Below are positions 17,579 to 26,264 of a stretch of 64,000 bases of DNA, piece by piece. Where the stretch lies: positions 84,315 to 148,314 of the forward strand of contig JAAXIC010000018.1 of assembly GCA_012270555.1 (NCBI GenBank). The letters are read 5' to 3'. This DNA comes from Chloroflexota bacterium (GTDB taxonomy: Bacteria; Chloroflexota; UBA11872; VXOZ01). The stretch's first letter is position 1, and each line of letters starts with the position of its first letter. The position numbers and the translations under genes are program-made. A model generated the notes under the pieces. The model did not search any database. It was given only the letters and a program-made list of their open reading frames with translations, and was not told where the DNA came from.

Positions 17579-19030
17579 TCATTGTTGAGGGGATGCTGAC
17601 GTGTCTAGGGGTAGGCAAATGGTCACGACTGCTCCCTGTCCGGGCCCGTCGCTCGCCACGGCAATCGTGCCCCCGTGCGCTTCTACGATGGCGCGGGCGA
17701 TGGCCAGTCCCAGTCCCGTGCCGCCTATGCCGCGGCTGCGCGCTTGGTCGGTGCGGTAGAAGCGGTCGAAGACGTGGGGAAGGTCTGCGGCGGGAATGCC
17801 GATCCCGTCATCCGTAATCGCAATTGCCAACGCCTCCGCCTGTTCCGTCCCCGATACGGAATCGCTTACCAGCCCCACCCTCAGCACAATGCTCCCGCTG
17901 GCCTCGGTCGCATGGATGGCGTTGCTCAAGACATTTCCCAAGGCTTGGCTCATACGCATCCGGTCGAGGTTCACGTCCGGGAGGTCGGGGGATACCTGCA
18001 GCGACAAGTCGACCTGTTTTGCCTGGCATTGCGGCTGCCAGCGGTCCACCTCCGCGGTGAGCAGATCGAGAACCGAACCTGATTGCAGGTTCAGACGAAG
18101 CTCCCCGTAGTCCGTCTCCGCGAGCGAGTTCAGATCCGTTACGAGACCGCGCAGCCTATCCACTTCCTGGATGATGTGGTCTGAGGCTCCCTCAGGCGTC
18201 TGCAGTCCGTCGCGCAGCCCTTTCGCCTCCAATTGTATGACGCTCAGCGGCGTATTCAGTTCATGGGAGACATCGTTTATGAGTTGCCGGCGGAGTTCGC
18301 GCTGTGTTTCCAAGGTGGTAATCATCCGGTTGAACGCCGTGCTCATGCTACCCAACTCGTCCGAGGATGTGACCGGCAGTTGGGTGGTGTCTCCCTGGGC
18401 GATTGCCTGGGTTGCCTCGGTCAGGGCCGTCACCGGCGCCGTGATTCGTTTGGACAACCAATAGGCCAGCAGCATGGCGACGCCGGCCGTCAAAATCCCG
18501 CCAATGAGGGTGATATACAGGAGCGTGTTGAGAAATCCATGCGACTCGGTCGCGAGGAACTCCTGGTTTACGTCCACGTAGACGTGGCCTACGGGCCGGT
18601 TCGCCGCCAGATCGAACACCGTCTCGCGATGCCCGGTCAGAGCGGGTGCTGCGGCCCCAGATAGCAGTTCCGAAAAATTGTCCTTCACCACACGTCCGTC
18701 GCTGCCGACGATGACGACTCGCACCGGGTCTTGGTGAGAGAGCTCTGCGGATTCACCCCCACCTTCCGCATGCCGCTCCCCCTGCTGAACTCCAGTGTAG
18801 ATGTACCCGGCCTCGGACAGCACGCTGTCCACCGTTTCCCACCCACCGGTAGCGGTGTACTCCCGGCTCAGATTCCGGGCGAGCTGGGTGGCCTCGTCAC
18901 CGCCAATCCTATCCACGAACACACCCAGGCGCGACTGCGTCGCGTAATAGCCCACACCGACGCTGGTCAAGACGGTGAGGACGACGACAAGGACGGTCGC
19001 ACCCATGATGCGCCAGCGTAACGGCATCAT
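17579..19030 (-). CDS. Membrane sensor histidine kinase
   Basis: The 483-residue kinase has TM1 (about 9-29), an extracytoplasmic sensor region of about 140 residues with no recognised domain, TM2 (about 168-192) and a HAMP linker (WLSKRITAPVTALTEATQAIAQGD). HisKA follows with the phospho-acceptor in NDVSHELNTPLSVIQ, and HATPase_c with NVLSNAIHA, DDGIGI and GIGGTGLGLAI. It is of the BaeS/CpxA type. Its ATG overlaps the response-regulator stop by four bases (ATGA), so the pair is translationally coupled. It lies between two pairs of solute-binding protein genes, suggesting a nutrient or envelope signal, which is inference. Confidence 0.92.
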   Translation of the reverse strand: MMPLRWRIMGATVLVVVLTVLTSVGVGYYATQSRLGVFVDRIGGDEATQLARNLSREYTATGGWETVDSVLSEAGYIYTGVQQGERHAEGGGESAELSHQDPVRVVIVGSDGRVVKDNFSELLSGAAAPALTGHRETVFDLAANRPVGHVYVDVNQEFLATESHGFLNTLLYITLIGGILTAGVAMLLAYWLSKRITAPVTALTEATQAIAQGDTTQLPVTSSDELGSMSTAFNRMITTLETQRELRRQLINDVSHELNTPLSVIQLEAKGLRDGLQTPEGASDHIIQEVDRLRGLVTDLNSLAETDYGELRLNLQSGSVLDLLTAEVDRWQPQCQAKQVDLSLQVSPDLPDVNLDRMRMSQALGNVLSNAIHATEASGSIVLRVGLVSDSVSGTEQAEALAIAITDDGIGIPAADLPHVFDRFYRTDQARSRGIGGTGLGLAIARAIVEAHGGTIAVASDGPGQGAVVTICLPLDTSASPQQ

Positions 19031-19704
19031 GCATCCTCCACCACGAATCGATAGCCGGCGCCGTAGACCGTCTGAATGGGCTGTCTGCCATCGCGGTTGA
19101 TCTGCTTACGCAGGCGGGCGACCTGGTTGTCGACGGCGCGATCGAACCCATCGAATTCGTCGCTGAAGGTCAACGCGATGAGTTGATCGCGGGTGAGCAC
19201 CTGGTTGGGATGACGCATGAACGTCGCGAGCAGAGCGATTTGCGCCTGGCTCAGCGTCACCGGTTTTCCATTGACCGTCACGCTCCGGTCGGTCTCATTC
19301 AGCGTGATGGCGCCGCGTGTCATGACCTGCTGGACTTTGCCTTTGACGCGGCGCAGCACGGCGTCGGCGCGCGCAATGACTTCATCAGGATCGAAGGGCT
19401 TGACGATGTAATCGTCAGCGCCGCTATCCAGTCCGCCGATGCGCTCGGCGGGAGCTTCCCTGGCCGTCAGCATGATGATGGGAACGTCGGACTCGCGTCG
19501 TAGGATCTTGCACAGTTCCACGCCGTCGAGCCGGGGCAGCATGAGATCGAGGATGATCAGGTCCGGGATCAGATTTCGGGCCAGCGCCAGACCGGACTCA
19601 CCGTCATGCGTAACCTCAGCGGAGAAACCGGCGCGTTCGAAATACACCTTGACCCAGTTCGCGATTCTGGTGTCGTCTTCGATAATCAATACCGTGCCGC
19701 GCAT
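19027..19704 (-). CDS. OmpR/PhoB-family response regulator
   Basis: The 225-residue protein has a receiver domain with IEDD at the acidic pocket, the phospho-acceptor Asp53 in LIILDLMLP, the Thr in IMLTAREAP and the Lys in DDYIVKPFDP. A winged-helix output domain follows (LTLSQAQIALLATFMRHPNQVLTRDQLI, NQVARLRKQINRDGRQPIQTVYGAGYRFV). It is the cognate partner of the overlapping histidine kinase gene. The lipoprotein gene upstream on the same strand ends 127 bases before it, with a hairpin in between. Confidence 0.93.
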   Translation of the reverse strand: MRGTVLIIEDDTRIANWVKVYFERAGFSAEVTHDGESGLALARNLIPDLIILDLMLPRLDGVELCKILRRESDVPIIMLTAREAPAERIGGLDSGADDYIVKPFDPDEVIARADAVLRRVKGKVQQVMTRGAITLNETDRSVTVNGKPVTLSQAQIALLATFMRHPNQVLTRDQLIALTFSDEFDGFDRAVDNQVARLRKQINRDGRQPIQTVYGAGYRFVVEDA

Positions 19705-19732
19705 TGTCAGCCTTCTCAGAAACTACCTCAGG

Positions 19733-19760
19733 ACGCGATGCCCCATGTGAGGCATCGCGT
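19733..19760 (-). other. Intercistronic hairpin before the response regulator
   Basis: ACGCGATGCC and GGCATCGCGT form a perfect 10-bp stem with an 8-base loop, about 29 bases before the response-regulator ATG. No U-tract follows. It may set differential expression between the lipoprotein and the two-component genes. Confidence 0.5.
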
Positions 19761-19831
19761 TCCTCAGTGCGGTTCAATTATCTCACGTGCAGTGGTCTCC
19801 AACATCCGCCTGCGGTGGATGTCGCTTGGTC

Positions 19832-20866
19832 CTAGCCGCCGCTACTCTGCTCACCACCGGAGCCATGCTCCTCGCCGCCGGCTCCCTCGCCGCCGCCGCC
19901 TTCACCGCCTTCTGCTCCTGTGTGAGGTGCAGGGCCGGTACCGCCGCAGTCGAACACTTCCATGTGAATGACGTAGCCGTCGAAGGCAACTCCCGCGAGC
20001 TTCGGTTCACTCGCAACCGCGATGCTGGAGGTTGCTTGCTGACCGGGGCTCAGATGCCCCAGCACGTCGGGGCCCAGTTCGCCCACGGTCTGCGTTCCCG
20101 ACTTCAGGTGAGGTTCGGACTGCACGTAGCAAAGCACCTGCTGCGTTGTGTTCTGCACCGTGTAGTGGATGGTGCGGGTTGCCGCATCGTACCGCGCGGA
20201 GATTGCCAGTCCGCCGAGATTGCCATCCCACGTCTGATCGAGTGGGGTGACGGGGCTGGACATGGCGGCCTCCATTGCGGCTTCGTTGCTGCTCTCCTTG
20301 CCTTCGGGACCGTCCGGACCGCTCTCGCCGCCGCCTTCGCCGCCAGAGCCTTCACCACCGCTGCCAACCTCGGCATGAGCGACCCAGCTCGTGAACGCCG
20401 CGGCCGTCGCGGGCAGGATTACGTCTACTTTCTCACCCGGGCCCAGGTCGATGGGAATGGTAGGCCCAAGTTCCGCCCCGTTCGAGAGATGCACTTCAAT
20501 CCGCACCTGCTGCAAGACGTTGTTGGTCGTGTTCTCCACGGTGCCCTTGAAGGCATTGCTGCCTGCGTCGTAGCTCAGGATCAAGCGAGCGCCGCTGCGC
20601 ACCATGTCGAAAGTCTCATCGGGCGCCAGTTGATTGGCGGCTGCTTCTTCACCGCCGCCGGAGCCTTCGCCCCCGCTGCCTTCAGATCCTTCTCCTCCCC
20701 TGTGCTCACCTCCGGATTCGCCGCTTCCCTCGGACACTGTGCCGGTACCCTGGTCGTCGAGGAGCCCGCTGATGGGCCCACAGCCGGCCAGTGTTCCTGC
20801 GCCGAGCAGGGCCGCCACAAGCGGCCCCGCCAGCAATGTCCTCTTCGTCAACTTCTTGCCAATCAT
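19832..20866 (-). CDS. Lipoprotein with two related domains and Gly/Glu/Ser-rich linkers
   Basis: AAGGAG before the ATG at 20866 gives MIGKKLTKRTLLAGPLVAALLGAGTLAGCG, a lipoprotein signal with lipobox LAGC. Low-complexity GGEGSEGSGGEG linkers flank two domains of about 80-90 residues that look homologous. One has GTVENTTNNVLQQVRIEVHLSNG, ELGP and LGPGEKVDVILP; the other has YTVQNTTQQVLCYVQSEPHLKSG, ELGP and LSPGQQATSSIAV. Such NTT...V.V.L..G patterns resemble FxLYD-like beta-sandwiches. It is upstream of the two-component system on the same strand and could be its accessory sensor or its target. I know no named family for it. Confidence 0.7.
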   Translation of the reverse strand: MIGKKLTKRTLLAGPLVAALLGAGTLAGCGPISGLLDDQGTGTVSEGSGESGGEHRGGEGSEGSGGEGSGGGEEAAANQLAPDETFDMVRSGARLILSYDAGSNAFKGTVENTTNNVLQQVRIEVHLSNGAELGPTIPIDLGPGEKVDVILPATAAAFTSWVAHAEVGSGGEGSGGEGGGESGPDGPEGKESSNEAAMEAAMSSPVTPLDQTWDGNLGGLAISARYDAATRTIHYTVQNTTQQVLCYVQSEPHLKSGTQTVGELGPDVLGHLSPGQQATSSIAVASEPKLAGVAFDGYVIHMEVFDCGGTGPAPHTGAEGGEGGGGEGAGGEEHGSGGEQSSGG

Positions 20867-21009
20867 CTCTCCACTCCTTTCGTGAAGTGCTTGTATTACC
20901 ACTCACGATAGAGAGCAAATGTCGCAGAATTATGTCACGGTTAGCCAGAATCTATTTATCTGGGGAAATCCAAAACTCGCAGAATAAATGACCGGAAAGG
21001 GCAAAAAAC

Positions 21010-21037
21010 GTAGGGGCACGATATATCGTGCCCCTAC
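21010..21037. repeat. 28-bp perfect palindrome GTAGGGGCACGATATATCGTGCCCCTAC
   Basis: This exact palindrome lies just downstream of the third binding-protein gene. Identical copies are at 22776-22803 and 24435-24462. Confidence 0.9.
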
Positions 21038-21121
21038 CAGGATTCATACCTTCTGGATTGCGGACAATCGTCCGCGCAGGTACGCTGCCAACATTCAGCG
21101 ATCAGATGCGGTTACGCGCTT

Positions 21122-22477
21122 CTACCGTAAGCAGCCGCCCGTGTTTATCCAGCCCTGCACTTGCTCCTGGGTCTTCGCCATGCCATCTGCGACGGAAAGC
21201 GACCCCTCCACCATGGCGCTCCACGTTGCGCGCCACGCGGCGTAGAATTCCCTTTGCTGCAGCAACTGTGGTTCCGGCCTTCCCTCTTGCAACATCTGGG
21301 TGTAGACATCGGGGTTCTCAAATGGATACAGAGTCTGAGGCTTCAGATGCTTGTTGGCGTTAAAGCGGCCCTGGCCGAAGACAGCGAATTGCGGTTGAGC
21401 CGCGGCGCTCACTGTGTACTTGAGGAAAGCCCAGCCGCCCTCGTCGTTCTTGGCGCGGTTGCCGAGGAGGAGAGCGCTCGGCGTCATCACGGTGCCGCGG
21501 TCGCCGTTGGGTCCCTGCGGCCGGGGGGCCATGCCAATGCTGAAGAGGTCGCGCGCCGCAATCCCCTGGTCGAACTGGCGCACGACGTCCGGCGCGCGCT
21601 CGACCATGCCTTGCGTACCGTAAAGGAAGTTGCCGCCGATGACGTTGTGCTTGGCAAAGAGATCAACGCAGAACTGCACCGCGTCGGCGAACTCCGGGGA
21701 GTTAATCGTGGCTTGCGTGCAGCCTTCATCCCACAGGTCTGCGCCCCACGCCCAGGCGTAGTACGGCAGAAACGACGTGAACATGGGAAAGACTTGCAAG
21801 CCGCCAAATGTGATGTTATCCCCTGCGCGCTTGGTGAGCTTTACGGCGGCAGCCAGCACGGCCTCCCACGTCCAATTGCCTGCGGCTTCCAGCGCCGCAG
21901 GCGTCTGCAGACCGGCCTCCCCGAACTTGCCGGCATTGAACCAGATCGGATGCGCGGCAAGCTGCCAGGCGAGGCCGTAGTCAAGGCCTTTGTGGGTGAG
22001 GACGCCGAAGTCATGGAAGTCGTCCGGTGAGACATCTGTGTCTGTCGTCAGGAAGGGATTAATCGACTGAACGATGCCGGCGTCCACAAACAGCCCCAGC
22101 CAGTCAATGAAGCCGTAGATAGCATCGAAGGTGAAGCCGGCAGCCATGAACGTCAAAGCCCTGGAAGTAACACTACCGAACGAAGCATCATTGATTTCCA
22201 GCTTGAATGCAGGGTGCTGGGCTTCGAAGTCGGCGAAAACGGTGTGCCACGAGTTGATCCACGCCGGATCTTGTCCCCGCAGTACCATGAGCGCGCTGAC
22301 GACGGTGGCTTTCCCGGTCTTTGGGGTTGCCACAGCCTCGGTCTCCGCTTGCGGCGCATCCTCGGCTTCCGGCGAAGTGGGCGTCTCACCGCAGGCTGCC
22401 AATGCGAGCACGCTCGCGGCGCTCATCGCTTTGTTGAATAGAAACCGGCGGGTCATTCGTCTCCGGTTGTTTGCCAA
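21122..22477 (-). CDS. Extracellular solute-binding lipoprotein, copy 3
   Basis: The start is TTG at 22477, eight bases after AGGAG; an ATG follows at residue 8. The signal is MTRRFLFNKAMSAASVLALAACG with an arginine pair and lipobox. The 451-residue protein belongs to family 1 binding proteins but is clearly different from copies 1 and 2: ALMVLRGQDPAWINSWHTVFADFEAQHP, YYAWAWGADLWDEGCTQATINSPEFADAVQFCVDLFAKH, GGWAFLKYTVSA. The ligand is probably a carbohydrate. The next gene upstream is its paralogue, and no transporter genes adjoin. Confidence 0.88.
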   Translation of the reverse strand: MANNRRRMTRRFLFNKAMSAASVLALAACGETPTSPEAEDAPQAETEAVATPKTGKATVVSALMVLRGQDPAWINSWHTVFADFEAQHPAFKLEINDASFGSVTSRALTFMAAGFTFDAIYGFIDWLGLFVDAGIVQSINPFLTTDTDVSPDDFHDFGVLTHKGLDYGLAWQLAAHPIWFNAGKFGEAGLQTPAALEAAGNWTWEAVLAAAVKLTKRAGDNITFGGLQVFPMFTSFLPYYAWAWGADLWDEGCTQATINSPEFADAVQFCVDLFAKHNVIGGNFLYGTQGMVERAPDVVRQFDQGIAARDLFSIGMAPRPQGPNGDRGTVMTPSALLLGNRAKNDEGGWAFLKYTVSAAAQPQFAVFGQGRFNANKHLKPQTLYPFENPDVYTQMLQEGRPEPQLLQQREFYAAWRATWSAMVEGSLSVADGMAKTQEQVQGWINTGGCLR

Positions 22478-22665
22478 CTTTGTATCTCCTAGTCGGACGA
22501 AATGACTGCTACTGCGTTTGAGTATGGTGTCATAGGAGAGGGATGGTCAAACAATCCAGGCAGCGCGCATACCGGTCGCGCTTCGTCGGAAGTGCGTCAC
22601 TTGTTTGTTCAAGCCGGCGTGTAAGACAACGAATGTGAGAGGGTAGCGCGAAGGATGCGCAGTCC

Positions 22666-22691
22666 GTCATTCCCGCGAAAGCGGGAATCCA
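22666..22691. repeat. REP-like hairpin ATTCCCGC-GAAA-GCGGGAAT
   Basis: A perfect 8-bp stem with a GAAA tetraloop, of the same family as 10779-10798, 24336-24380, 57940-57977 and 60607-60627. Confidence 0.85.
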
Positions 22692-22775
22692 TCTTCGTCA
22701 TTGCCATCGGTCTAAGCACATCTGCTTGACAGAGAGTTGCATGAGTAACTTTGGGGGAGAGAAGCGGAAAAACAC

Positions 22776-22803
22776 GTAGGGGCACGATATATCGTGCCCC
22801 TAC
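22776..22803. repeat. 28-bp perfect palindrome GTAGGGGCACGATATATCGTGCCCCTAC
   Basis: Identical to the copies at 21010 and 24435. It lies just past the stop of binding-protein gene 4. Confidence 0.9.
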
Positions 22804-22858
22804 GGCGTTCGCTAAGATACGCAGCGCCAACTCAACGATGCGATATGTCTGTGCACTC

Positions 22859-24217
22859 TTACCGCAGGCAGCCGCCCTCGTTGATCCAGCCCTGCACCTG
22901 CTCTTGGGTCTTCGCCATACCCTCGGCAACCGTGAGCGAGCCTTCCACCATTGCGTCCCAGGTGGCGCGCCATTCGGTGTTGAAGTCACCTTGCTTCAGC
23001 AGTTGCGGCACCGGGCGGCCCTCGGCCGCCATTCGCTTGTAGACTTCGGGGTCTTCATACGGGAAGAGCGTCAGCGGCTCCAGGTGTTTGTTGGCCGTGA
23101 AGCGGCCCTGACCGGTGGCAGCCACCTCCGGCAAGGCATCGGCGCTCACCGTGTACTTGAGGAAGGCCCAGCCGCCCTCGGGGTTCTTGGCGCCTTCGCC
23201 GATGAAGATGCCGATAGGCGTCATGACGGTTGCGCTGTCGCCGTTCGGTCCCTTGGGTCGTCCCGCCATGCCGATCTCGAAGAGATCGTTGGCGGTGATC
23301 CGCTCTTCGAACTGGCGCACGCCGCCGGTGGCGCGCTCGAACATGCCCTGGGTGCCCTCGAGGAAATTGCCGCCGATAACCTTGTGCTTGGCAAAGAGGT
23401 CCACGCAGAATTGCACGGCGTCAGCAAACTCAGGGGTGTTGAAGGTAGCCTGCGTGCACCCCTCATTCCATAGGTCCGCGCCCCACGCCCAGGCATAATA
23501 GGGCAGGTAGGATGTGTGCGTGGGATAGATGCGCAGGCCGCCGAATGTGATCTCATCGCCCTCACGCACGGTGAGTCTGGTTGCGGCCTCCAGCACGGCC
23601 TCCCACGTCCAATTGCCTTCGGCTTCAAGCTCAGCCGGGGTCTTCAAGCCGGCCTCGACGAACTTGTCGTTATTGGACCAAATGGGGTGCGCGGTGAGCA
23701 GCCAGGCGAGACCGTACGCCACGCCCTTGTACTTGAGGATGCCGGACTCATAGAAGTCATCCACGGTCACCTCAGTGTCTTTCGCCAGCAATGGCGTGAC
23801 CGGCTGGATTATCCCGCCATCGACAAACGGCCCCAGCCATCCGAAGTAGCCATAGATGTCGTCAAACGAGATACCGGCCGCCAGGGCGGCGCCCGCTTTG
23901 GTCGTGACTTCCCCAAACGTGGAGTCGGTGATTTCCATTGTGTATTCGGGGTTTGCGGCCTCGAAGTTGGCGAAGATGGTATTCCAGGAGTTGATCCACG
24001 TCTCGTTCTGTCCCTGCAGCACCATTAGCGCGCTGACAACGGTTGGCTCCATCGCCTGGGGCGCTTCTTCCGCCTTGGACTCTTCTTCTGCGGGGGCTTC
24101 GCCTGCCTCGGGCATTACGGTGGCGGTGCCGCACGCCGCCAGAGCCAGCAGGCCTGCCCCACCCACGGCTCCCTTCAACAGGAATCGGCGTGTCATTCGA
24201 CTGCGTTCGCCTTGCAT
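22859..24217 (-). CDS. Extracellular solute-binding lipoprotein, copy 4
   Basis: AGGAGG seven bases ahead of the ATG at 24217 gives MQGERSRMTRRFLLKGAVGGAGLLALAACG; the ATG at 24238 is less likely. The 452-residue protein is a strong paralogue of copy 3, sharing SALMVLQGQNETWINSWNTIFANFEAANP, YYAWAWGADLWNEGCTQATFNTPEFADAVQFCVDLFAKHKVIGGNF and the C-terminal TQEQVQGWINEGGCLR. An acidic linker (EAGEAPAEEESKAEEAPQ) follows the lipidated Cys. The role is periplasmic-side ligand capture for an ABC importer encoded elsewhere. Confidence 0.88.
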   Translation of the reverse strand: MQGERSRMTRRFLLKGAVGGAGLLALAACGTATVMPEAGEAPAEEESKAEEAPQAMEPTVVSALMVLQGQNETWINSWNTIFANFEAANPEYTMEITDSTFGEVTTKAGAALAAGISFDDIYGYFGWLGPFVDGGIIQPVTPLLAKDTEVTVDDFYESGILKYKGVAYGLAWLLTAHPIWSNNDKFVEAGLKTPAELEAEGNWTWEAVLEAATRLTVREGDEITFGGLRIYPTHTSYLPYYAWAWGADLWNEGCTQATFNTPEFADAVQFCVDLFAKHKVIGGNFLEGTQGMFERATGGVRQFEERITANDLFEIGMAGRPKGPNGDSATVMTPIGIFIGEGAKNPEGGWAFLKYTVSADALPEVAATGQGRFTANKHLEPLTLFPYEDPEVYKRMAAEGRPVPQLLKQGDFNTEWRATWDAMVEGSLTVAEGMAKTQEQVQGWINEGGCLR

Positions 24218-24335
24218 CGCTCTTCCTCCTATGTGCATGACAGTACTGTTACTGGCATCAAGTATGGTATCGGATAAGCGAATATGTCAAGCGACTAAGG
24301 TGATCATTCATCAAGGAATGGATCACTGATGAACC

Positions 24336-24380
24336 GTCATTCCCGGGCAAGCTCGCACCCTTACGGGGGCGCGGAATCCA
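24336..24380. repeat. REP-like element with GTCATTCCCG...GCGGAATCCA ends
   Basis: The outer ends match the ATTCCCGC family. The centre is replaced by GGCAAGCTCGCACCCTTACGGGGGC, much like the long variant at 57940-57977. Confidence 0.7.
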
Positions 24381-24434
24381 ACTTCGGTGGGCGCGTTCTG
24401 GCATGAGAGCGGGGCAGTCTTGCCGCGCCAAACG

Positions 24435-24462
24435 GTAGGGGCACGATATATCGTGCCCCTAC
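24435..24462. repeat. 28-bp perfect palindrome GTAGGGGCACGATATATCGTGCCCCTAC
   Basis: Third identical copy in 3.5 kb. Confidence 0.9.
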
Positions 24463-24471
24463 GCGGTGCTT

Positions 24472-24498
24472 GCGCACGTTGCAAACCTGCGCTACCGG
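24472..24498. repeat. GCGCACGTTGCAAACCTGCGCTACCGG repeat
   Basis: A copy with one difference lies at 33841-33867 (GCGCAGGTTGCAAACCTGCGCTACCGG), where the inverted repeat is perfect. Confidence 0.8.
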
Positions 24499-24676
24499 AA
24501 AAGTTGACCCGGTGGCACGTGAGTCTACCGGTGAATGAGCTTCTTTGAGGAAGGGCTGTCGCTATGGTAGACTGCCGCTGCGCGCGCAGTACCAACCTTT
24601 CGAGGCGACGTGCATTTGTTCGCAAGCTGACTCGCATTCGGCAAAATCAATTCAGAGAATTCGAGGGAAGAGACTA

Positions 24677-25885
24677 ATGGCTTGGGACGGTAAAGTACCC
24701 GTACTTCTCATCGGCGGCGGCATGATCAGCCAGGACGTGATCATTCCGACGCTCTTCCAAGAACAAGACCGCGGCGTGGTGGGTGAGGTGAGCATCGCCT
24801 CGCGGCGGGCGAGCACCCTTAGCAAAGTCCGTGAGTTATTTCCCGACTACACGTTTCGGGGCTATCCCGACCCGGATACGACTGATCCCGAGGCTTCTTT
24901 CCCCGATTCCTATAGGGCGGCTCTGGACGATCTCGATCCTCACGGCGTCGTCATGGTGGCGACGCCGGACCATCTCCATACCGAGATGATCCTGGCGGCT
25001 ATCGAACGAGGACACCACGTGGTGGTGCAGAAGCCGCTCTGCTTGAAGGTGTCAGACGTCTATACGATCCTGACTGCCGCCGAGAATAAGGGCATCTACG
25101 TCTATACCGACTATCACAAACGCCACGACCGCGCTATCCGCGCCGCCCAGCGGTACTACCGTCAGGGACACCTGGGCGAGATGCTTCACGGCCACGCCTG
25201 GATCGAGGAGCGGCGCGAAATGCCGCTGGATATTTTCTCCCTGTGGGCCGAGGAAAGCTCTCCCTTTGAATACATTGGCGTCCACTACGCCGATGCCTAC
25301 TACTTCATCACCGGTCTCAAGCCCAAGCGGGTGTGGGGTTACGGCCAGAAGAAATTCCTGCCGACGCAGGGCCAGGACGCCTATGACGCCGTGCAGGGCG
25401 TGATCGAGTGGGCCGACGGCTCCGTGCTGTGGGTGCAGACCTCATGGGTGTGCGCCGAGGCGAATAGCGCGCTCACGAACCAGGGCATGCAACTTTCCGG
25501 TACGCAGGGCGAATACTGGGCCGACCACAAGGACCGCAAGCTGCACTTTGTCACGCAGGACAAGGGCTTCGAGCACTTCAACCCCAACTTCTTCAAGCAC
25601 TATGACCCGTGGGACGGCGAGGGCACCGAGTACGTGGGCTACGGCTACGATAGCGTGATGCAGGGCGTCCACGACGCGCGGCGCATTCTGCGCGAGACCG
25701 AAGGCATGGACGCGGACCGGGCGTTGCAGGCGCGCCGCGACATGCTCGCCGAATTTGCCAAGTCGCGGCCTCTACCGCAGCAGGCTGTGGTTGGCACCGC
25801 TATCGCCGAGGCCGTGCGCCTGAGCATCGACCACAATAACCGGGCGGTGGCATTCGATGAGCTTCTCTATCCTGTATTAGCATAG
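24677..25885 (+). CDS. Gfo/Idh/MocA-family oxidoreductase
   Basis: The ATG at 24677 follows GAGGGAAG and gives MAWDGKVPVLLIGGGMISQDVIIPTL, the dinucleotide-binding turn of this family; the longer ORF start is not needed. The 402-residue protein has VVMVATPDHLHTEMILAAIERGHHVVVQKPL, where the usual EKP catalytic motif reads QKP, and a C-terminal GFO_IDH_MocA domain (GVHYADAYYFITGLKPKRVWGYG, GVIEWADGSVLWVQTSWV). It should oxidise a cyclic polyol or sugar with NAD(P). The substrate is unknown. Confidence 0.88.
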   Translation: MAWDGKVPVLLIGGGMISQDVIIPTLFQEQDRGVVGEVSIASRRASTLSKVRELFPDYTFRGYPDPDTTDPEASFPDSYRAALDDLDPHGVVMVATPDHLHTEMILAAIERGHHVVVQKPLCLKVSDVYTILTAAENKGIYVYTDYHKRHDRAIRAAQRYYRQGHLGEMLHGHAWIEERREMPLDIFSLWAEESSPFEYIGVHYADAYYFITGLKPKRVWGYGQKKFLPTQGQDAYDAVQGVIEWADGSVLWVQTSWVCAEANSALTNQGMQLSGTQGEYWADHKDRKLHFVTQDKGFEHFNPNFFKHYDPWDGEGTEYVGYGYDSVMQGVHDARRILRETEGMDADRALQARRDMLAEFAKSRPLPQQAVVGTAIAEAVRLSIDHNNRAVAFDELLYPVLA

Positions 25886-25966
25886 GAAATACCCGCCTGC
25901 GTCATGCCATGCGGGCTTGCCGGATATGCGCTCTCTAGTCGACTTCACTGCTGCCACAGGTGGAAG

Positions 25967-26152
25967 TCAGTCCTCTTTCTTGCTCGCTAGCAGGAAATAC
26001 CCTTTCAGCAAGCCCTCGATGCGCGACACGCGATCGGATAGATCGAAGATGCGCGCTTCAACGCCAGAAATACGTGTCTCAAAGCGCCAGAAGAGCGCCG
26101 CAATCGCCATGACCGTGACGGCCAAAGAGACAATGAACTCGTAGCTCTCCAT
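25967..26152 (-). CDS. Small single-pass membrane protein with coiled-coil tail
   Basis: This 61-residue protein starts at an ATG ten bases after AGAGGAG. Residues of about 6-22 form a transmembrane segment (FIVSLAVTVMAIAALFWRF), followed by a heptad-like ISGVEARIFDLSDRVSRIEGLLKGYFLL. The layout recalls small phage XhlA- or holin-associated and other tail-anchored coiled-coil proteins, but no phage genes surround it. The function is unknown. It is divergent from the creatininase-family gene, with a palindrome between them. Confidence 0.65.
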   Translation of the reverse strand: MESYEFIVSLAVTVMAIAALFWRFETRISGVEARIFDLSDRVSRIEGLLKGYFLLASKKED

Positions 26153-26186
26153 TCACGCAATTCTCCTCTGATCATTCCGTCTAGTT

Positions 26187-26210
26187 CAAGTTGCACACTT
26201 GGGCAACTTG
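26187..26210. promoter_or_regulatory. CAAGTTGC-N8-GCAACTTG inverted repeat between divergent genes
   Basis: A perfect 8-bp inverted repeat lies in the 112-base divergent region of the small membrane protein and the creatininase-family gene. It could be an operator, but no regulator gene is adjacent. Confidence 0.35.
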
Positions 26211-26264
26211 ATTATTGGTTTTAAGTTAACAATCAACATACGCGCAGTAGTTAGGAATCGCAAT

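Larger units (their letters stand above)
22478..22858. other. Repeat-bearing intergenic region between binding-protein genes 3 and 4
   Basis: It contains a REP-like hairpin GTCATTCCCGC GAAA GCGGGAATCCA (22666-22691) and the 28-bp palindrome (22776-22803). The ORFs crossing it are repeat translations (ARYIVPLR, GTIYRAP) and not genes. Confidence 0.7.
24218..24676. other. Intergenic region with three stacked repeat types
   Basis: Between the divergent binding-protein gene 4 and the Gfo/Idh/MocA gene lie a long REP-like element (24336-24380), the 28-bp palindrome (24435-24462) and a GCGCA(G/C)GTTGCAAACCTGCGCTACCGG repeat (24472-24498). No additional gene is seen. Confidence 0.7.
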
